A DNA stretch of 64,000 bases from Echiichthys vipera (lineage: Eukaryota > Chordata > Actinopteri > Perciformes > Trachinidae): positions 21,650,587 through 21,714,586 of the forward strand of contig OY829667.1 in assembly GCA_963691815.1 (NCBI GenBank), in the 5' to 3' direction. A program made the position numbers and the translations under genes. Numbering within the stretch: position 1 is the stretch's first letter; each line of letters starts with the position of its first letter. Of this stretch, positions 35,083-47,542 are shown piece by piece. The notes under the pieces were generated by a model. The model worked only from the letters and a program-made list of their open reading frames with translations. It was not told where the DNA came from and did no database searches.

Positions 35083-36666
35083 TCATCTTCAACCGCTTAT
35101 CCAGGGTCGGGTTGCGGGGGCAGCAGCTCTAGCAGGGGACCCCAAACTTCCCTTTCCCGGGCCACATTAACCAGCTCTAACTGGGGGATCCCAGGGTGTT
35201 TCCAGGCCAGTGTGGGGATATAATTTCTCCACCTAGTCCTGCATCTTCCCCAAGGCCTCCTCCCAGCTGGATGTGCCTGGAACAGCTCCCTAGGGAGTTG
35301 CCCAGGGGGCATCCTTACTAGTTGCCCGAACCACCTTAACTGACTCCTTTCAACGCAAAGGAGCAGCGGCTCTACTCTGAGTTTCTCCTGAGAAAACCCA
35401 TTTCGGCCGCTTGTACCCGCGACCTCGTTCTTTCGGTCATGACCCAGCTTTCATGACCATAGGTGAGGGAAGGGACGAAGATTGACCGGTAGATTGAGAG
35501 CTTTGCCTTCCGGCTCCAAACTCACTTGGTAAGGACTCATCCCCTACCTGGAGTAAGCAATCCACCGGTTTCCTGCTGAGAGCCATGGCCTCAGATTTAG
35601 AGGTGCTGATCCTCATCCCAGCCATTTCACACTTGGCTGCGAACCGATCCAGTAAGTGCTGAAGGTCACTGACCAAAGATGCCATCAGGACCACATCATC
35701 TGCAAAAAGCAGAGACGAGATCCTCAGCCCACCGAACTGCAACCCCTCCCCACCACGACTACGCCTCGATATCTACGCCAACCCCCACCAGGAACGAATC
35801 CGACTTACTGCCGAGGATCCGGACACAGCTCTCGCTTTGGGTGTACAGAGATTGGATGGCCCACAGAAGTGACCCTCTCACCCCATACTCCCGCAGCACC
35901 TCCCACAGTATCTCCCAGGGGACCCGTTCATATGCCTTCTACAGATCCACAAAGCACATGTAGACGGGATGGGGATACTCCCAGGCCCCCTCCAGGCTCC
36001 TTGCGAGAGTGAAGAGCTGGTCCGTTGTTCCACGCCCAGGACGGAATCCTCATTGTTCCTCTTCAATCTGAAGTTTGACTATAGGGCAAACCCTCCTTTC
36101 CAGCACCTTGGAGTAGACTTTACCAGGGAGGCTGAGTAGTGTGATACCCCTTTAATTGGCACACACCCTCTGGTCCCCCTTTATAAATAGGGGAACCACC
36201 ACCCCGGTCTGCCACTCCCTTGGCATTGTCCCAGACTTCCATGCAATGTTGAAGAAACATGTCAACCAAGACAGCCCCTCCAAACCCAAAGCTTTCAGCA
36301 TTTCAGGACGAATCTCATCAACTTCTGGGGCCTCCAGCTCTGCCTCTACAAAAGAGGATATGTTAGTCAGCCCTACCACCCACAGGCGTAAGGAGGCGAC
36401 CCTCTCGTCCACCAGGGTAAACTCCAACACCGCAGCGCTCAGCCGGGGGTTTGTGAGCATCCTCACACCCGCCCGGAGCCTCAAACGTTGGGCAACTCCA
36501 GAGAAGAATAGGATCCAACCCCTATCCAGGAGTAAGGTTCCAGAAGGTGACATTCCACATCCCTGTGAGTGGTGGGCCCACAGGATGTAGAGGGGGGAGG
36601 TGCCACATCACTTTTATGGGCTATGCCCACCGGGCTCCGTGGCAAACCCGGCCACCAGGTTAACAA
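35083..36666 (-). mobile_element. Rex3 (RTE-type) retrotransposon, long damaged copy
   Basis: The 3' part (35090-35510) is closely related to the young copy at 845-1497. Further 5', the minus strand encodes LLFADDVVLMA, the reverse-transcriptase catalytic box with its DD pair (frame at 35437-35742). Upstream, SGTMPREWQTGVVVPLFIKGD (about 36190-36250) is an earlier RT block. The string TGGCAGACCGGGGTGGTGG on the minus strand at 36198-36216 agrees with the Rex3 consensus as I recall it. Frames are broken and segments are deleted, for example near 35515-35530. The endonuclease domain is missing. Confidence 0.88.
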
Positions 36667-36960
36667 TAACCTATATTCATCCCTTTAGTTGTTCAACACT
36701 GAAGAGTAAATAATCAGAATGAACTCTGTATATAGATTGTTTCTCATTTCATTTTCCTGTCTGGGACTATTGCAGTGTTGATCAATGTCTTGTTCTGCAC
36801 TGGTGTAATGATTCACAAATGGTTCGCAGGTGACAGCCAATGGGAATTGGATGCAGCAGTAATCTCATTGGTTGTTGTTCCATCGTTCTTCTTTCACCAT
36901 CTCAGGTCACCTTTGACCCCTCCTCCAATCCAATGAATCATATTTACCTTGGTCTGACAT

Positions 36961-37136
<176 letters not shown>

Positions 37137-37586
37137 CCTTCACCTGCTACCAGTGTCACTGATTGACACAAGTGTTTTAATCCCTCCAGTGCTGCTTCAG
37201 CTCCTAACAAGCTGTGGAAAGAAAGAAAAAGCGTTGTGCTTTATAAGAGATGCTAATCCAAACCCTTGATACAGCGTATGGAAATGTGTTCTCATGATGT
37301 GTAATGAGACCGTGTTCCTCTGCAGCCCCTCCAGCAGCCTCCTACCCCGACTCTAGTGTCCTGAGGCTGTGGTGAATAATCACCATCCCACCCCCTTAGC
37401 CTCTGCCCCACCTCCCACCTACCCTTAGCCTCCATCCATTATTCAGTACCCTGTGGAGGGAACGGTGTGTATGTGTGCACATCAATTTTCTGTACCTGAG
37501 CATCACCATTGTATGCTTCAAGTGCTGTCTGTTATCATGTGCATGTGTTAGACATGCTGTTGCATTTGTATATGGGATATTGTCTA

Positions 37587-37693
<107 letters not shown>

Positions 37694-37899
37694 TTCTGAG
37701 CATGAATACAGGCTGTAGGGGGGGTAGTGGAGCCAAATGTCAGCCTGTGGACACCATAGTTGAGCTATGGTTCATGTTTATTTTTGTTTCTATTATTACA
37801 ATAAAGAGCAGTTTGTTCTATTTGCACAAAAAACTATACAAATAATACATAAAACCACTTACAGAGAACCAACAAATCCATTATTTATTGAACTAAAAA

Positions 37900-38395
37900 C
37901 TAGAGATGTTCCGATAACATTTTGTCCTTCCCCATACCAATTCCAATACTCGTGCTGTGGGTATCAGCTGATACCAAGCACCTATACCAGTATGTTTTTA
38001 AAAAAAATCTTCCTTAGCTTGCATGACTGTGATAGGATTATTATTGTGGTAAGGCCTGGCTCAGGTTAAACAATTTGTAAAACATGAATGAAAACAGCAA
38101 ATGGAAGCCATTTATTTTTACATTATTTTTTTTAAATCTAACAATAAAGCAGTAGTGCAACATCAACTTAACTTAATAAATATAGGAATAATTGTTAGAA
38201 CTACTAAGAATTATTAAACTGATTAATTAAAGATTAAAGAGTACTGTGTCTGAGCTAACGGAGCTAACCAGTAAATAGATTCCTATTTCTAATAAATTAC
38301 ATGGTATCGGATCAGTACTCGTCGATACCGATGCCAGCATTTACAGCAGTATCAGAAGCATTTCCGGTACTGCTATCGGATTTGGAAAATTTCTA
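37900..38395. mobile_element. Decayed non-autonomous hAT element
   Basis: The left side reads 'agagatgttccgataacatt' and 'ggtatcagctgatacc'. The right side reads 'ggtatcggatcagtactcg' and 'ctatcggatttgg' in the opposite sense. Such GATACC/GGTATC-rich inverted ends are typical of one fish hAT family. No clear target duplication. Confidence 0.55.
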
Positions 38396-38439
38396 CTTAA
38401 AACACTTACATTTCTTGATTTGATCGACTATAAAACTAT

Positions 38440-39320
38440 ACAATTCAATTTCAAACCAAATAAACACCAATTGCCTCATGGCATCCAGGAGTTGTTCCAA
38501 CTGAGCAAGCAAATCTAAGTTAAGAGGAACCTGTATATTAAAAAAACACACCAATAACAACCAGTACAAAACTACACTATATTATGACAAAGGCTGTTAG
38601 TCTGTGGAACAACTGTGATGATGAGATGAAAGAATGTACCAATATATCAAAACTAAAACAACTCTTCAAACACAATACATTGAATTCTTATGAGCTAGAG
38701 CAGTGAATTTGTTTTGCTGTGATTTGTTTTAACCAATGAGCCAAATATCTGATACCGATACTTTGTTTATGAATAATAATTATAAATAATTATAAAAAAA
38801 AGAGGGGGTAGGACCGGAGAGGTTTTTATCCCCTTCCATCCCTTTGAACATGAACTATATTGTTTGAGTCATGTATTTATTGCTCAGGATCCTGAGGATC
38901 CCATTTACTTGTTTTTCAATTTAATTCAATTAAATTCAATTTTATTTATAGTGCCAAATCCTTTCAAAAGTTATCTCAAGACACTCTACAGAGTAGGTAT
39001 GATGTATGATTTACATAGACCCAACAATTCCCCCGTAGAGCACAGTGGCCACTAAAACCTTCCCTTTAACAGGCAGGAACGTCGGACAGACCCACCTCTA
39101 TGGAGGACGGACATCTGTCTGCACCAGTTGGGGAGGAAGAAAAGAACAGAGGAAGAGAGAAAAGACAGACAGATGGACATAAGAGACAAAGACAGACAGA
39201 CAGACACTTCCAGACACTTCTTTTTTTGCTTTCCTTTTTACTGCTCATTTGCTTTATTTAGTTTGTATTAATATGTTTTTTTTTACATGTTCTATTAAGA
39301 TTAATGGACATGTATTCTCT
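38440..39320 (+). mobile_element. Non-LTR element 3' end, interrupted by an L2 tail
   Basis: The + strand at 38600-38705 encodes SLWNNCDDEMKE, then ISKLKQLFKHNTL and a stop, the style of a reverse-transcriptase C-terminus. The untranslated tail matches, in reverse complement, the copy at 48060-48545, which shares 'tatctgataccgatactttg', 'ggatccca' and 'ctgctcatttgctttattta'. In the other copy these parts are continuous. Here they are split by an L2 3' fragment at about 38925-39220. Confidence 0.75.
38925..39220 (-). mobile_element. L2-type LINE 3' tail inserted into an older LINE
   Basis: Begins with AATTC-type tail repeats ('aatttaattcaattaaattc'), then 'ttttatttatagtgccaaatc' and 'aggcaggaacgtcgg', shared with the L2 copies at 41449 and 53566. 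The flanks 'acttgttttt' (left) and 'acttcttttt' (right) could be a 10-bp duplication with one change. Confidence 0.8.
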
Positions 39321-39549
39321 CACTTTTACAGTTAACTGATTTTGTCATTTGACACCCCATTAAAACACCAAGCACATAACCTGAGCTCGTAAATATGTAT
39401 AGTGATGCTGCCTCAGCTGTGGCGGCACCTGCTGACTGACACACCTCACTGCATGAATGGGTCTTGCCCCACATTTATTGTACCCTTACCATGTGAAATG
39501 TCTTGAAATTAATAGTTCAACTGAATGCATAATTTCTTCTATGTATCAG

Positions 39550-40700
39550 GGTTTCACTTATTGCTAATAGGACCCAGGTAAGAATATGTTGTTGAGCAGC
39601 CTTCTGGTACTGAAGAATGGGTGTCCCCCTAATATGAAGTATGTCTGGTCTAGCAAAATTATTGATGACATCACACTTTGGAGGCGGAGGGTGAGGACCT
39701 TAGCAAGAATCTTACAATATATGTTTAAAAGGTCTGTAGCTGCCACACAAAGTAGGATCCCTGTCTTTCTCCAGGAGCAATGGAATAGATGCCTCATACA
39801 AGGTCGCTGGCAGTCTGCCTTCAGTAAAGGAGGCATTAAACATTCTCACAAGGATGGGGGGCTAATAGCTTAAAGAACTCGACTGTAAAAGCATCGGGAC
39901 CAGGTGATTTCCTGTTTTTCATAGACTTGATCGCTTCATGCACCTCCTACAGAGAGATGGGTCTACTGAGTTCCGTAGGTTCCCTAGTTCTGAGGGTATG
40001 TTAAACAGTCTAAGGCACTGGTTCTCAAACTGTGGTACTTGTACCACTGGTGGTACTCAAACTCTCTCTGGTGGTACTCGAAACAATCTCCAAAATAAAA
40101 AAAAGGAAACATTAATTACTAAATAAATATAATACTATCAAAATACTACAACATTTTAAAAGAAAAATACTTAAACTTTTAAGATCCATGAAATGTAATT
40201 TCAAATAAGTTTAGCATATCCTGTCATATTTCATTTCAGTATCAGCCTGCTACTTAACCATGTTCATAAGTCACAAGCTAAACTGTGATGGCATTAGAGT
40301 AAGCAGAGGTAAAATGATTTTAAAAACATTGCAATCGTTGCTTGCGTTTCAGCTCTGAGAGGGCACTTCAGCAAATGTTCCGGTGGTACTCAAGAGAACC
40401 TGATATTTTCTGAGGTGTTACATAATTTACAAAGTTTGAGAACTACTGGTCTAAGGTATTAGGGTCGCTGCATTATTGGGCTGCATTCAGAAGTATATAT
40501 TGCGGTGTAGAAATCAGAAAAAGACTCGTTTACAATCAATTGATCAGAAGTGAGGCTGCCATCCGGTAGTTGAATTTTAGAGATCATTCTAGAAGCACTA
40601 GCTGCACGGAGTTGCTGCACCAGGAGTCTCCCTGCCTTATCTACCTGCTCAAAAGGCTTTGTTTAGGTTGTCGCAGCTGTCTCTCCACTACACGTGTCAT
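39550..40700 (-). mobile_element. L1-like reverse-transcriptase relic
   Basis: The minus strand reads NIYCKILAKVLTLRLQSVM, then IILLDQTYFI and TRRLLNNIFL. This fits the L1/Tx1-type RT block in which N-x-x-x-KI..KVL..RL is followed by DQTGFI and an RR pair. Frame shifts and stops occur throughout. The relic is split by a hAT MITE at 40016-40448 and seems to continue to about 40700, though the outer boundaries are uncertain. Confidence 0.65.
40016..40448. mobile_element. 433-bp hAT MITE with perfect 8-bp duplication
   Basis: The ends are CACTGGTTCTCAAACTGTGG (left) and CAGTAGTTCTCAAACTTTGT (reverse complement of right), good inverted repeats of the hAT 'CAG-GGTTCTCAAACT' type. They are flanked by GTCTAAGG at 40008-40015 and 40449-40456, a perfect 8-bp duplication. 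No coding capacity. It sits in an L1-like relic. Confidence 0.92.
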
Positions 40701-41448
40701 TAAGAGGCCGTGTTCATATCATTCATTTTTATATTATTATGTCAGAATAGAAAAAGTGTTGCAATATGGGTTGTTTTTAGTTTTTAGTTAGTCCAGTTCA
40801 GCATGCAAGAGTTTGCCCCATATTTTGCTGCGACAGGGGAAACACATTCATGACAAGTGCAAAGTGTCAAACAGACCTGTGTCACAGCTCAAAAATAAAA
40901 TGAAATGATATCTCAAACAAAAGTAGTGTAGGTGTAACCACAGATGCAGCCATAAGCAGATGATGCAACACGCCTTATAAACCCTATAAATCCTCTGGGG
41001 CAGGACGGCTGGTTTTTGATGCACAGGTGGGCTGAACACTAATCTGTTCCAGAGAAATGGAAGATAATTAACTTTCTACATGCAGCTCTTACTGGGACTA
41101 GGCTGAAGGAGCTCAAGTGACTCACTGTTATCTGCATACAAAAAGTAACAGTTTATATCAAATGATTTGAAGTAATAGAATGTAATCACAGTATTTGTGG
41201 CATTACATATTGTAGTATTAGAAAATACACAAACATATAGTGCATACATACAAATGATGGTATTGTTATGAATTTTAAATTTAGCATTGCAGGTCCATAC
41301 AGATGGGGGACTCAAGAGTCAGATTACAGATTACTTGTTGTCCCTAATGATGACATTTTTTAAAGGGTCCTACAATTCCAATAATGCAACCCAATAATGT
41401 ATTTCATTATTTCAAACCTCATGTCGTCCAAGTACACGTCCCAATTTG
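40701..41448. other. Intronic sequence, nothing recognised
   Basis: No exon, RNA gene or named repeat. Confidence 0.5.
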
Positions 41449-43092
41449 TTTTCAATTCAATTCAATTCAATTCATCATTATTTATAGTGTTGAATCATAA
41501 CAAAAGTTATTTCAGGACACTTTACAGAGTAAGTAAAGACCACACTCAATGACTTATTTATGATTTACATAGACCCAACAATTCCTCTGTAGAGTACGGT
41601 GGCAACGAAAACCTTCCCTATAACAGGCAGGAACGTCAGACAGACCCAGCTCTGTAGAGGACGGCCATCTGTCTTGACCGGTTGGGGAGGAAGAAAAGGA
41701 GAGAGAAAGAGAGAAAAGACACACAGATGGACAGAGAGAGACAGACACACTTCCAGAGATGCAAGCAAAGCCTAACAGTAACTATAATAATGTTTATAGT
41801 ATTGTGAATATAACGTATATGTTAAGACAGTTAATACAACAGAATAGTAGAAACAAGCACAGCTATGGTGACAGAATATGAAAATGATAATAATTATGGT
41901 GGCAAACATGATCAATGATGAGTAGTGGCAATAGCAGCTATGATAAAGCTACAAATTTTATAGTTTATTAAACTAGTGATAGTATATATGAGTAACAGTG
42001 ATAATAGCAGCAGGAAGCATCATGTAGGACCACGGCAGCAGGCACCACCACGATCAGCAGAGACCTGCGAGACGACAAAGCACAAACAACTCCGGGGAAG
42101 AAGCTGAATTAGTAACATGCATTGATGAGACATGAATGGTACAGACAGAGAGGAGAGAAGCTCAGAGTATCAGGAAAAGTATTATCACCCGGCAGACTAG
42201 GCCTATAGCAGCATAATTAAGCAGAATAAAGTCTTATCGTAAGCCCTAGCTGTAAGCTTTATCAAAAAGGAAAGTTTTAAGTTTACTTTTAAATAAGGGG
42301 ACAGTTTCTGCCTCCCAAATAACATTTGGGAGTTTGTTCCACAGGAGAGGAGCTTGGTAGCTGAAGGCTCTGCCTCCACTTCTACTTTTGGAGACTCTAG
42401 GAACGACGAGTAGCCCTGCATTCTCAGAGCGCAGAGATCTGGTTGGGTGATGCGGTACTATGAGCTCTTTAAGATACGACGGAGCCTGACCAATAAGAGC
42501 TTTGTACGTAAGGAGAAGGATTTTAAATTCTATTCTAGATTTTACAGGTAGCCAGTGCAGAGAAGCTAATACAGGAGAAATATGTTCTCTTCTATTTGTT
42601 TTAGCTAGTACACGAGCTGCAGCATTTTGGACCAACTGGAGACTCTTAACAGACTTATTGGAGCAGCCTGATAATAAGGAGTTGCAATAGTCCAGCCTAG
42701 AAGTAACAAATGCATGGACAAGTTTCTCTGCATCTTTCTGAGACACAATGTTCCTAATTTTTGCAATATTACGCAGGTGAAAATATGCAGTCCTTGTTGT
42801 TAGTTTTATGTGAGAATCGAAGGACATATCCTGATCAAAAATAACACCCAGATTCCTTACTGTGGTGCTGGAGGACAACACAACATCATCCAGAGTAACA
42901 ATGTCTTTAGCTATTGAGTTTCGGAGGCCTTTGGGGCCAAGTACAATAACTTCAGTTTTGTTTGAGTTTAACATCAGAAAATTGCAGGTCATCCAGCTTT
43001 TTATTTCCTTAATGCACATTTGAAGTTTGTCTAACTGATGGGTTTCTTCTGGTTTGATCGACAAATATAATTGTGTATCATCAGCATAACAA
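41449..43092 (-). mobile_element. L2-type LINE, 5'-truncated, with 272-codon open frame
   Basis: The minus strand at 42246-43064 carries an unbroken 272-codon frame corresponding to the part of an L2/Maui-type ORF2 after the catalytic box. It includes NSNKTEVIVLG, RNLGVIFDQDMSFD, FVTSRLDYCNSLLSG and HWLPVKSRIEFKILLLTYKAL, and ends near FLFDKAYS. The 3' untranslated part runs left to tail repeats of AATTC type at 41450-41475. The element breaks off at about 43092, inside the catalytic box region (DDTQLYL on the minus strand), so the endonuclease and most of the RT are missing. It cannot move by itself, but the intact frame suggests moderate age. Confidence 0.9.
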
Positions 43093-44454
43093 TGAAAATT
43101 TTCATGGGCTTTCTTTTAAAAATACCGAGTCACAAGGCTGATCCCAGGCCCTCATGATCCATAAGGTCTTATGTGTTCGGGGAGTGCCCCTTTGAAAGGT
43201 CACGCCCATAGTATAATAATCAGGTTCAAAGCTCAGCTCACTAACAACAACATCAGTATCATTTTACAGGAAACTCAGTGCATTGTGAAGCAAAAGGGAG
43301 GGATTTGGGGCACAGCCATTGTGTATATTCATTCTGTTTTGTTTTGCCCGAACCAATCAGAAAAGATTGATATCAGAACAAATCTACTTAGTACTTACTT
43401 CCCAGTTTGTTAGACTTTTTTCAAAAGAAGGATCGGTCCTTTCTGAAACCTTTCTTCACATTAACGTCTCAGTATGCTTGAAACAAACTTTGATAAACTT
43501 TCATACGTTTGTATGAGGATTGGTGCGGCCACATCAAAAGGCATATGTACCAAATAATGAAATGCTATGACACTTGAAGCTGATGTGAAAAGGGTACTGT
43601 GATAACGAGGGGCGAGATATGCCTGTATTGCGACAAATGGGGATAACGGTAGACATTTTTAGACAGTCTCTCCTGAAGCCTTGCACAATACACAAGTCAA
43701 CATTGTGGTATAGGGAAAAAAAAACACTCTGGGTTGATGCACTCTTGAAACCAAATACAATCATCTTGGCTGAATTCAGTTCGCCAGAAAAGGAATTAAT
43801 GGTGTTCCACTTAGTTGTGAAAGTGATGGAGCTGCATGAAGAAGAAATAAATGAGAGTACATTCACATCTCTATACACCTGTGAAGTATGTGAAGTGAGC
43901 ATTGTGTCAAATTCTGTTTCATTAAAGTTGCAGTTGGCAGCATTTGTTTGATCATATTGACTGAAGCTGACACTCTGCTCTGATAGAACATAAATCATCC
44001 CGTTTTAGAAAAAAACGTGCCACTACATGCAACTGGACCCTGTTTGTTTTGCAAAAATCAACCGTGTCCGTATCATCCTGTCCACTCAGTGCAGTTCACA
44101 GTTCGTGCACAAGCCACAGACCCCCCCCCCCCCCCCCCCCCATTTCAATAAAACAGGCACACGCCTCAAGCTAGGCATACGCTAAATGACGTTAGCACTT
44201 GCTATTTATGGGTAAGTTAGCCAGTCTACCTCCATGTAGTGTGTACTCTATGCCATTTATCGATGAGAGAAGACAGACGTGTTCACAGGAAACTGGTTCA
44301 CGCTCACTGACGAGCGCTTGATGGGAGGGAGCAGAGGAGCTCGGTGGTAGAGGGGAGGGGCGTGAGAGTTGTAAATATTCAAAATTTGACTGAGTCAACT
44401 CTATCTGCCAGACTTGCCGACTGCAGCTTTAAGTTTTGAAAAACTGACAGATCA
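43093..44454. other. Unexplained stretch with overlapping open frames
   Basis: Within 43534-43998 both strands stay open for 110 to 154 codons. The + strand frame (43619-43951) includes KPCTIHKSTLWYRE and HLVVKVMELHEEEIN. I recognise neither product, and there is no promoter or splice context. The flanks hold a 21-C run (44121-44141). It could be an unrecognised transposon fragment. Confidence 0.35.
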
Positions 44455-44493
44455 TCATCATCATCATCATCATCATAATCATTATCATCATCA
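44455..44493 (+). repeat. (ATC)n trinucleotide repeat
   Basis: About 11 ATC-type units with one ATA interruption. Confidence 0.9.
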
Positions 44494-44718
44494 AGTATGA
44501 TACCCTTATGGGTGGGACAGAGTAATTACATTCTGATGAGCTCCTTTTGCATTTAGACATATATTGCAGATATTTTCACCTTAGTGACATTGAGCTCACA
44601 GCCTGGACCTTTGTATGGTGTTCAGAACGTGAGGCTATATTTGCATTATATCAGTAAAAATAGTGAAATATACAGGACAACAGCTGAACTGTGTTTCTGG
44701 ACGAAGTGAGAATGCAGC

Positions 44719-44720
<2 letters not shown>

Positions 44721-44803
<83 letters not shown>
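44721..44803 (+). repeat. (GT)n microsatellite
   Basis: About 41 uninterrupted GT units. Confidence 0.98.
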
Positions 44804-44804
<1 letters not shown>

Positions 44805-45170
44805 TGTACACTATGGCTCGTCCGCCCTCCATTGTCTCTTTATTGCACCGTTCTGATTCTAGGTCAGTAGCAAAGACTCCTCTATTTTTGTCTACATAAT
44901 CCCCTCTAAGAATGCACACACCCCTCATTGTGCACGCATCCACGACTGTGTGTTTGTGTGTGTGTGTCTGTGTGTCGGCCGCAGTGTGTTAATACCTTCA
45001 GTGCGTTACACACTAATCCACTCACAGTCGGAAAGACAGTCCTGCACTTGCGCCTCTTCCCCCTTTCCCCATCTCTCACACACATACACACACATTACAC
45101 ACAGTACGCACACTTCTGTCTTGACTTAGGCACGCCAAGTCATACACACGTTGGATATATTTCACCCCAG

Positions 45171-45233
45171 GGTGTTGTGGTCTCTTCAGGAGCACCCATA
45201 ACCACAGGCATGGTGGTGGGAGCAACAGGCCAG
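45171..45233 (+). CDS. Candidate 63-nt cassette exon
   Basis: The acceptor 'gatatatttcaccccag' precedes, and the donor CAG|GTAAGCT, a strong consensus, follows 63 nt later. The exon is in phase 0, compatible with the ankyrin first exon at 3517, and encodes 21 codons starting GVVVSSGAPITTG and ending GATGQ, without a stop. An alternative acceptor at 45131 ('gtcttgacttag') would extend it by 40 nt, not a multiple of three. The G/V/T/S-rich composition differs from the surrounding AT-rich, repeat-laden DNA. I do not recognise the peptide from ankyrins. It may be a fish-specific cassette, part of another transcript, or chance. The pyrimidine tract is short, which lowers confidence. Confidence 0.4.
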
Positions 45234-45305
45234 GTAAGCTCTGACTGGCAAGTCACAACTGGGTTTATGTGTCTGTTATTGGCAAGAAATAGGTGCAAAT
45301 ATTAG

Positions 45306-46394
45306 GTAAACTATTGAATACTTGAATTCTATAATTTGATGTATAATTTGGTGTGAAATGGTTGTGATGGAAATTGTGGTTCTATGCATATCCTTGTTTG
45401 CTTCGTGTACGACAGAAGAGATGTTCTTCAGACACCTTCACTGTCACTTATAGCTGTTCATTTGTCCCGGGTTTATTTTCACTTGCTGTTGTTTGTTAGC
45501 GGCTTCAAAGCGGCTTTAAAGCTTCTATCCAAGTGCCATGTCCTGGCCTTATAGTTTAACCTGTCAGTCTGGGGTGTGATTACTACTTTCTGTGGTTTCC
45601 CCCCTCTCTCTCAGGAGAAAACCACTTTGTACTTTCAGGATTTTTAACCCCTAATCCCTTTATAACCAGGATCCCTGCTCCATCTTTTTACACCAGATTA
45701 AAAATCTGAGAGGCTCATTAACCAGCCAAAAGCATTATGGCTAGTTAAGCAAGTGTTTCCATCAGTGTGCACACTTGACTTAAAGTGGTACCCATAAAAC
45801 ATCATAAACCCCATCTGACTGCATAGTAATTATTATAATCTGATCAGACATTTGTTAAATACTGCTTCTTGTCTGTATACAAATATGTTTTTTTCCCCGA
45901 GGGTAATACGACTCTATGTTGTTTTGAAATTTTCAAAGAGAGTCAGTGGAATATGTGGTAGTGCTGGAGTCTGTCTAGCATTAGCATCTGTGCTCATCAT
46001 TTCACAGCCTAAAACAACATTAGTTGTGCAGGCTGTCCTAATACACTATTCGTACATATACCTATGAAATGTAATGCACTGTAATATTCATATTTATTAC
46101 TGTAAATTTACGTCTGGGTCAAAGAAGGAAATCAGGTGACGTAGTATAAGAGAGCTCAAACCCATGTAGGGCAGAGGGTGTAGGATGTGTCCCAAACACA
46201 GGACTTTCACCCAAAATTGCTAAACCCGTGCATGACCTTTTATCTAATCTTTATCAAGCCATTTAGATGTCTAAACTTAACCGTCAACGTTTGTTGTCTA
46301 GACACTTAACTAACTTCTAACCTTTTGTGTTGTGTATCTTTGTATTTGCTGCTTTTACAGTTTGCAATATTTATCTATTTATTCATTTTTAAAC
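45306..46394. other. Intronic sequence, nothing recognised
   Basis: No exon, RNA gene or repeat recognised. Confidence 0.5.
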
Positions 46395-46657
46395 ATATTT
46401 TTATTGCACATTTTCTTAATTTACAAACGGTGAACAATATGGCACAATAAGGCACAAACAAGAAAACAACAACAATAATAATAGCAATAATAATGATGAA
46501 AATAGAATTTTTCAATAAATAAAGAAGAAGAAGAAGAAGAAACACTTTTCACCACAAAACAAAATATCATTGCATGTGTAAGAATCATGGTGGTAGAAAG
46601 GTAATTTTTTTTTATAAAAAAGTAAATAAATGCGTTTAACTCTCTCTCTCTCTCTCT

Positions 46658-46722
<65 letters not shown>

Positions 46723-47215
46723 TACTTACAGTATACAACAATGAAAAGGTCTAAATGTGTATACTAAATCAAGATAAAATGAAATGATGGATAAATCTAC
46801 TTCAATATCTCAAGGAAATTACAAAAAAACTTTCAAGACTTTTCAAAACGCGGTGTAGCTTATCTTTTCTAAAGCCAAGTAGCAATGCATCCCTGTAAAC
46901 CATTGTGAAGTAGTAGGGAAGGTTATCCTTTTTCCATGAACAGGCGATACATTTTTTGACTTTCAGAAAACAGATGTTGAGTAAGGATTTTTCATTTTTG
47001 GAGGTCACAAAGTTGTCCAGGTAAATATTCAGTAAACATAACTTTGGTTTAAGAGGTACTTCTTTTTCAATAATTTGACTAGCCAGGTTCAACACTTTTT
47101 CCCAAAAAGAGAGGATCAGAGAGCATTCCCACATGCAATGGAATGAAGAACCTTTTTGTTCACTGTATCTGGGATTTTTTGGGTTAAAAAGGTGCAGCTT
47201 ACCTGGGGTTATATA
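46395..47215 (-). mobile_element. L1-like LINE, C-terminal and 3' fragment
   Basis: The minus strand at 46802-47134 reads WECSLILSFWEKVLNLAS, then LKPKLCLLN and ACSWKKDNLPYY. This is the conserved C-terminal pattern of L1/Tx1-type proteins (WEC...FW, P..CLL, WK). The 3' untranslated part runs left and contains a CT/CA microsatellite (46640-46720). The 5' part is missing. Confidence 0.75.
46640..46720 (+). repeat. Compound (CT)n-(CA)n microsatellite
   Basis: About nine CT units followed by about 29 CA units, inside the L1-like fragment. Confidence 0.97.
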
Positions 47216-47433
47216 CTGTCTGCTTATCCATTTGTGCGCCAGTATTTATAGTGCTCATGAAGGGGGTTGATTAAACCTCTGTAGCTGTAATAATCATGCT
47301 CCAGCTATGGGCAGATTTGAATAGCTGCGTATAACCATGTGCGTGTGTGTAGTGTTCTTCATTTAAGTTTTAGTATTTGCACACAGCCCTCCATTTTCGA
47401 ATCAGAGCAGAAACTGGGACGTGCTTAAGATAT

Positions 47434-47457
47434 GTGTGTGTGTGTGTGTGTGTGTGT

Positions 47458-47540
<83 letters not shown>
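47434..47540 (+). repeat. (GT)n microsatellite
   Basis: Two GT blocks split by TATT at about 47456. Confidence 0.98.

Positions 47541-47542
<2 letters not shown>

Noticed and set aside
36902..36960. Strong acceptor 'ttctttcaccatctcag' followed by an open stretch
   Set aside because: No acceptable donor follows before the CA array. The best candidate, TTG|GTCTGA, is too weak to support an exon.
37320..37372. Acceptor 'gttcctctgcag' with a short downstream segment
   Set aside because: The only nearby donor (GTG|GTGAAT) is poor and the segment has no recognisable coding.
42246..43064. 272-codon frame as a cellular gene
   Set aside because: The protein is the C-terminal part of an L2-type LINE, with tail repeats and a second copy at 53566.
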